A stretch of DNA of 25,875 nt from an uncultured Rikenellaceae bacterium (lineage in GTDB: Bacteria; Bacteroidota; Bacteroidia; Bacteroidales; Rikenellaceae), in contig CAMRVW010000009.1 of the NCBI GenBank assembly GCA_947054185.1, positions 1 through 25,875 of the forward strand. Reading direction: 5' to 3'. This document shows positions 25,436 to 25,875 of the stretch, piece after piece (the first letter of the stretch is position 1; every line of letters starts with the position of its first letter). The translations under genes were made by a program, and so were the position numbers. The notes below the pieces were generated by a model. It was not told the origin of the DNA and ran no database searches. It saw only the letters and a list, made by a program, of their open reading frames with translations.

Positions 25436-25506
25436 ACTGCAGTTTTGATTTGCGGGCACTGCCGTTTTGGTTTGTGGACACTGCCGTTTTGGTTTGCGGG
25501 AACTGC
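25436..25506 (+). repeat. 22-bp tandem repeat array
   Basis: ACTGC recurs at 25436, 25458, 25480 and 25502, exactly 22 bp apart. Units follow the pattern ACTGCCGTTTTGGTTTGYGG with one to four differences, and the last leads directly into the 50-bp dispersed repeat. The left-end copy of the repeat carries one such unit (57-78). Confidence 0.85.
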
Positions 25507-25550
25507 CTCCGGCGGCCCTTCCGGGGGAGGGGTCACGGACCCCGGTTTGA
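25501..25550 (+). repeat. Dispersed 50-bp repeat, right copy
   Basis: Identical over 50 bases to the reverse complement of 7-56. It can form stacked hairpins (CCTCC/GGAGG and GGGGTC/GACCCC). It lies 167 bp upstream of the glgB start, on the opposite strand and in a gene-free region. Confidence 0.9.
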
Positions 25551-25574
25551 GAATATCGAGGAACAACTAAGAAT

Positions 25575-25646
25575 AAAAACGGCTATATGTAATAAAGATT
25601 ACGCAGTCTTAGGACGTGCGAATCTTTATTACATATAGCCGTTTTT
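25575..25646. terminator. 26-bp perfect inverted repeat with T-rich end
   Basis: Two 26-base arms (25575-25600 and 25621-25646) pair without mismatch around a 20-nt loop. The arms start AAAAACGGCTATATG and end CATATAGCCGTTTTT, so both strands end in a T tract. It looks like a strong bidirectional terminator, longer than the others in this window. A mobile-element end or RNA gene end is possible. No gene that it would clearly terminate is visible between it and the window edge. Confidence 0.65.
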
Positions 25647-25875
25647 AGCCCTGAGGCTGAGTGCCTGAAAGAATCTCAACAGGGGCATGACCGCTCGACG
25701 GAAAGAATGCGGGTAAAGCAATACAGAAAACAAAGCGGAAGTCCCGAAACAAAACATCAGCGCAGCAACAAAACACAATGCCCCGCCAAGCGAGATGGTG
25801 GGCCGACCTGCGGTCGGCCTCATGGGGCGCGGATTCGGGGTCGAGAGTGTGGAGGATGTGACTTTGGCGTGAAGT
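25647..25875. other. Gene-free structured region at the window edge
   Basis: A 64-codon minus-strand frame (25629-25823) runs through this region but ends inside the stem of the 25575-25646 hairpin, so I do not call it a gene. A perfect 8-bp hairpin, GGCCGACC-tgc-GGTCGGCC, lies at 25801-25819. The minus strand reads from this hairpin towards the long inverted repeat, which would suit a non-coding transcript ended by it. No known RNA family is recognised. Confidence 0.35.

Noticed and set aside
25436..25506. CRISPR array
   Set aside because: The 22-bp units are directly abutting with no spacers and there are no cas genes.
25629..25823. 64-codon minus-strand frame with a hydrophobic stretch
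   Set aside because: Its last codons lie within a 26-bp terminator stem, and it has no homology I recognise; treated as non-coding.

Overview
The window is a chromosomal segment of a Bacteroidota bacterium, most likely order Bacteroidales. Four observations support this. First, several promoters match the Bacteroidota pattern TTTG, 19-20 bp, TAnnTTTG: upstream of the tRNA-Leu, sufB, the substrate-binding lipoprotein and the S24 regulator. Second, the SUF cluster has the order sufB-sufC-sufD-sufS. Third, there is a eukaryote-like glycogen branching enzyme. Fourth, a PII-like gene accompanies an RND efflux operon. The genes are fairly GC-rich yet strongly favour ATA for isoleucine. I cannot fix the genus from the sequence.

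Layout. 1-90: dispersed repeat. 91-1770 (-): YidE/AspT-type transporter with two RCK_C domains. 2094-3257 (+): stand-alone PD-(D/E)XK nuclease-like protein of different base composition. 3366-3449 (-): tRNA-Leu(CAA) with its own promoter and terminator. 3506-3814: gene-free region with a degenerate repeat. 3863-9798 (-): efflux operon, transcribed as tolC-like outer-membrane factor, adaptor lipoprotein, RND permease, then a PII-like gene after a strong hairpin. 10100-11008 (+): divergent AraC-type regulator; the shared intergenic region holds three TGGTCTT boxes spaced exactly 20 bp. 11113-12546 (+): catalase. 12699-13139 (-): cyclophilin-type prolyl isomerase. 13307-18840 (+): sufB, sufC, sufD, sufS and thymidylate kinase. 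19189-19857 (+): HTH/S24 LexA-like regulator. 20270-23140 (+): BtuF/FepB-like lipoprotein, FecCD permease and ATPase. 23319-25334 (-): glgB. 25335-25875: repeats, a long perfect inverted repeat and a structured gene-free region.

How the genes work together. The tolC/adaptor/permease set should form one tripartite pump crossing both membranes. The AraC regulator is placed to control it and itself through the box array, and the PII-like protein may tune the pump. SufBCD form the scaffold complex supplied with sulfur by SufS. Catalase and SUF both belong to oxidative-stress and iron-sulfur physiology, but nothing in the sequence shows a shared control. The ABC operon imports a corrinoid or ferric-chelate-like ligand.

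There are no phage, transposase, CRISPR or restriction-methylase genes. The most unusual signals are non-coding: an identical 50-bp sequence in inverted orientation near both ends, one copy attached to a 22-bp tandem array; the 20-bp-phased TGGTCTT boxes; a palindrome cluster around 19958; and a 26-bp perfect inverted repeat at 25575-25646.
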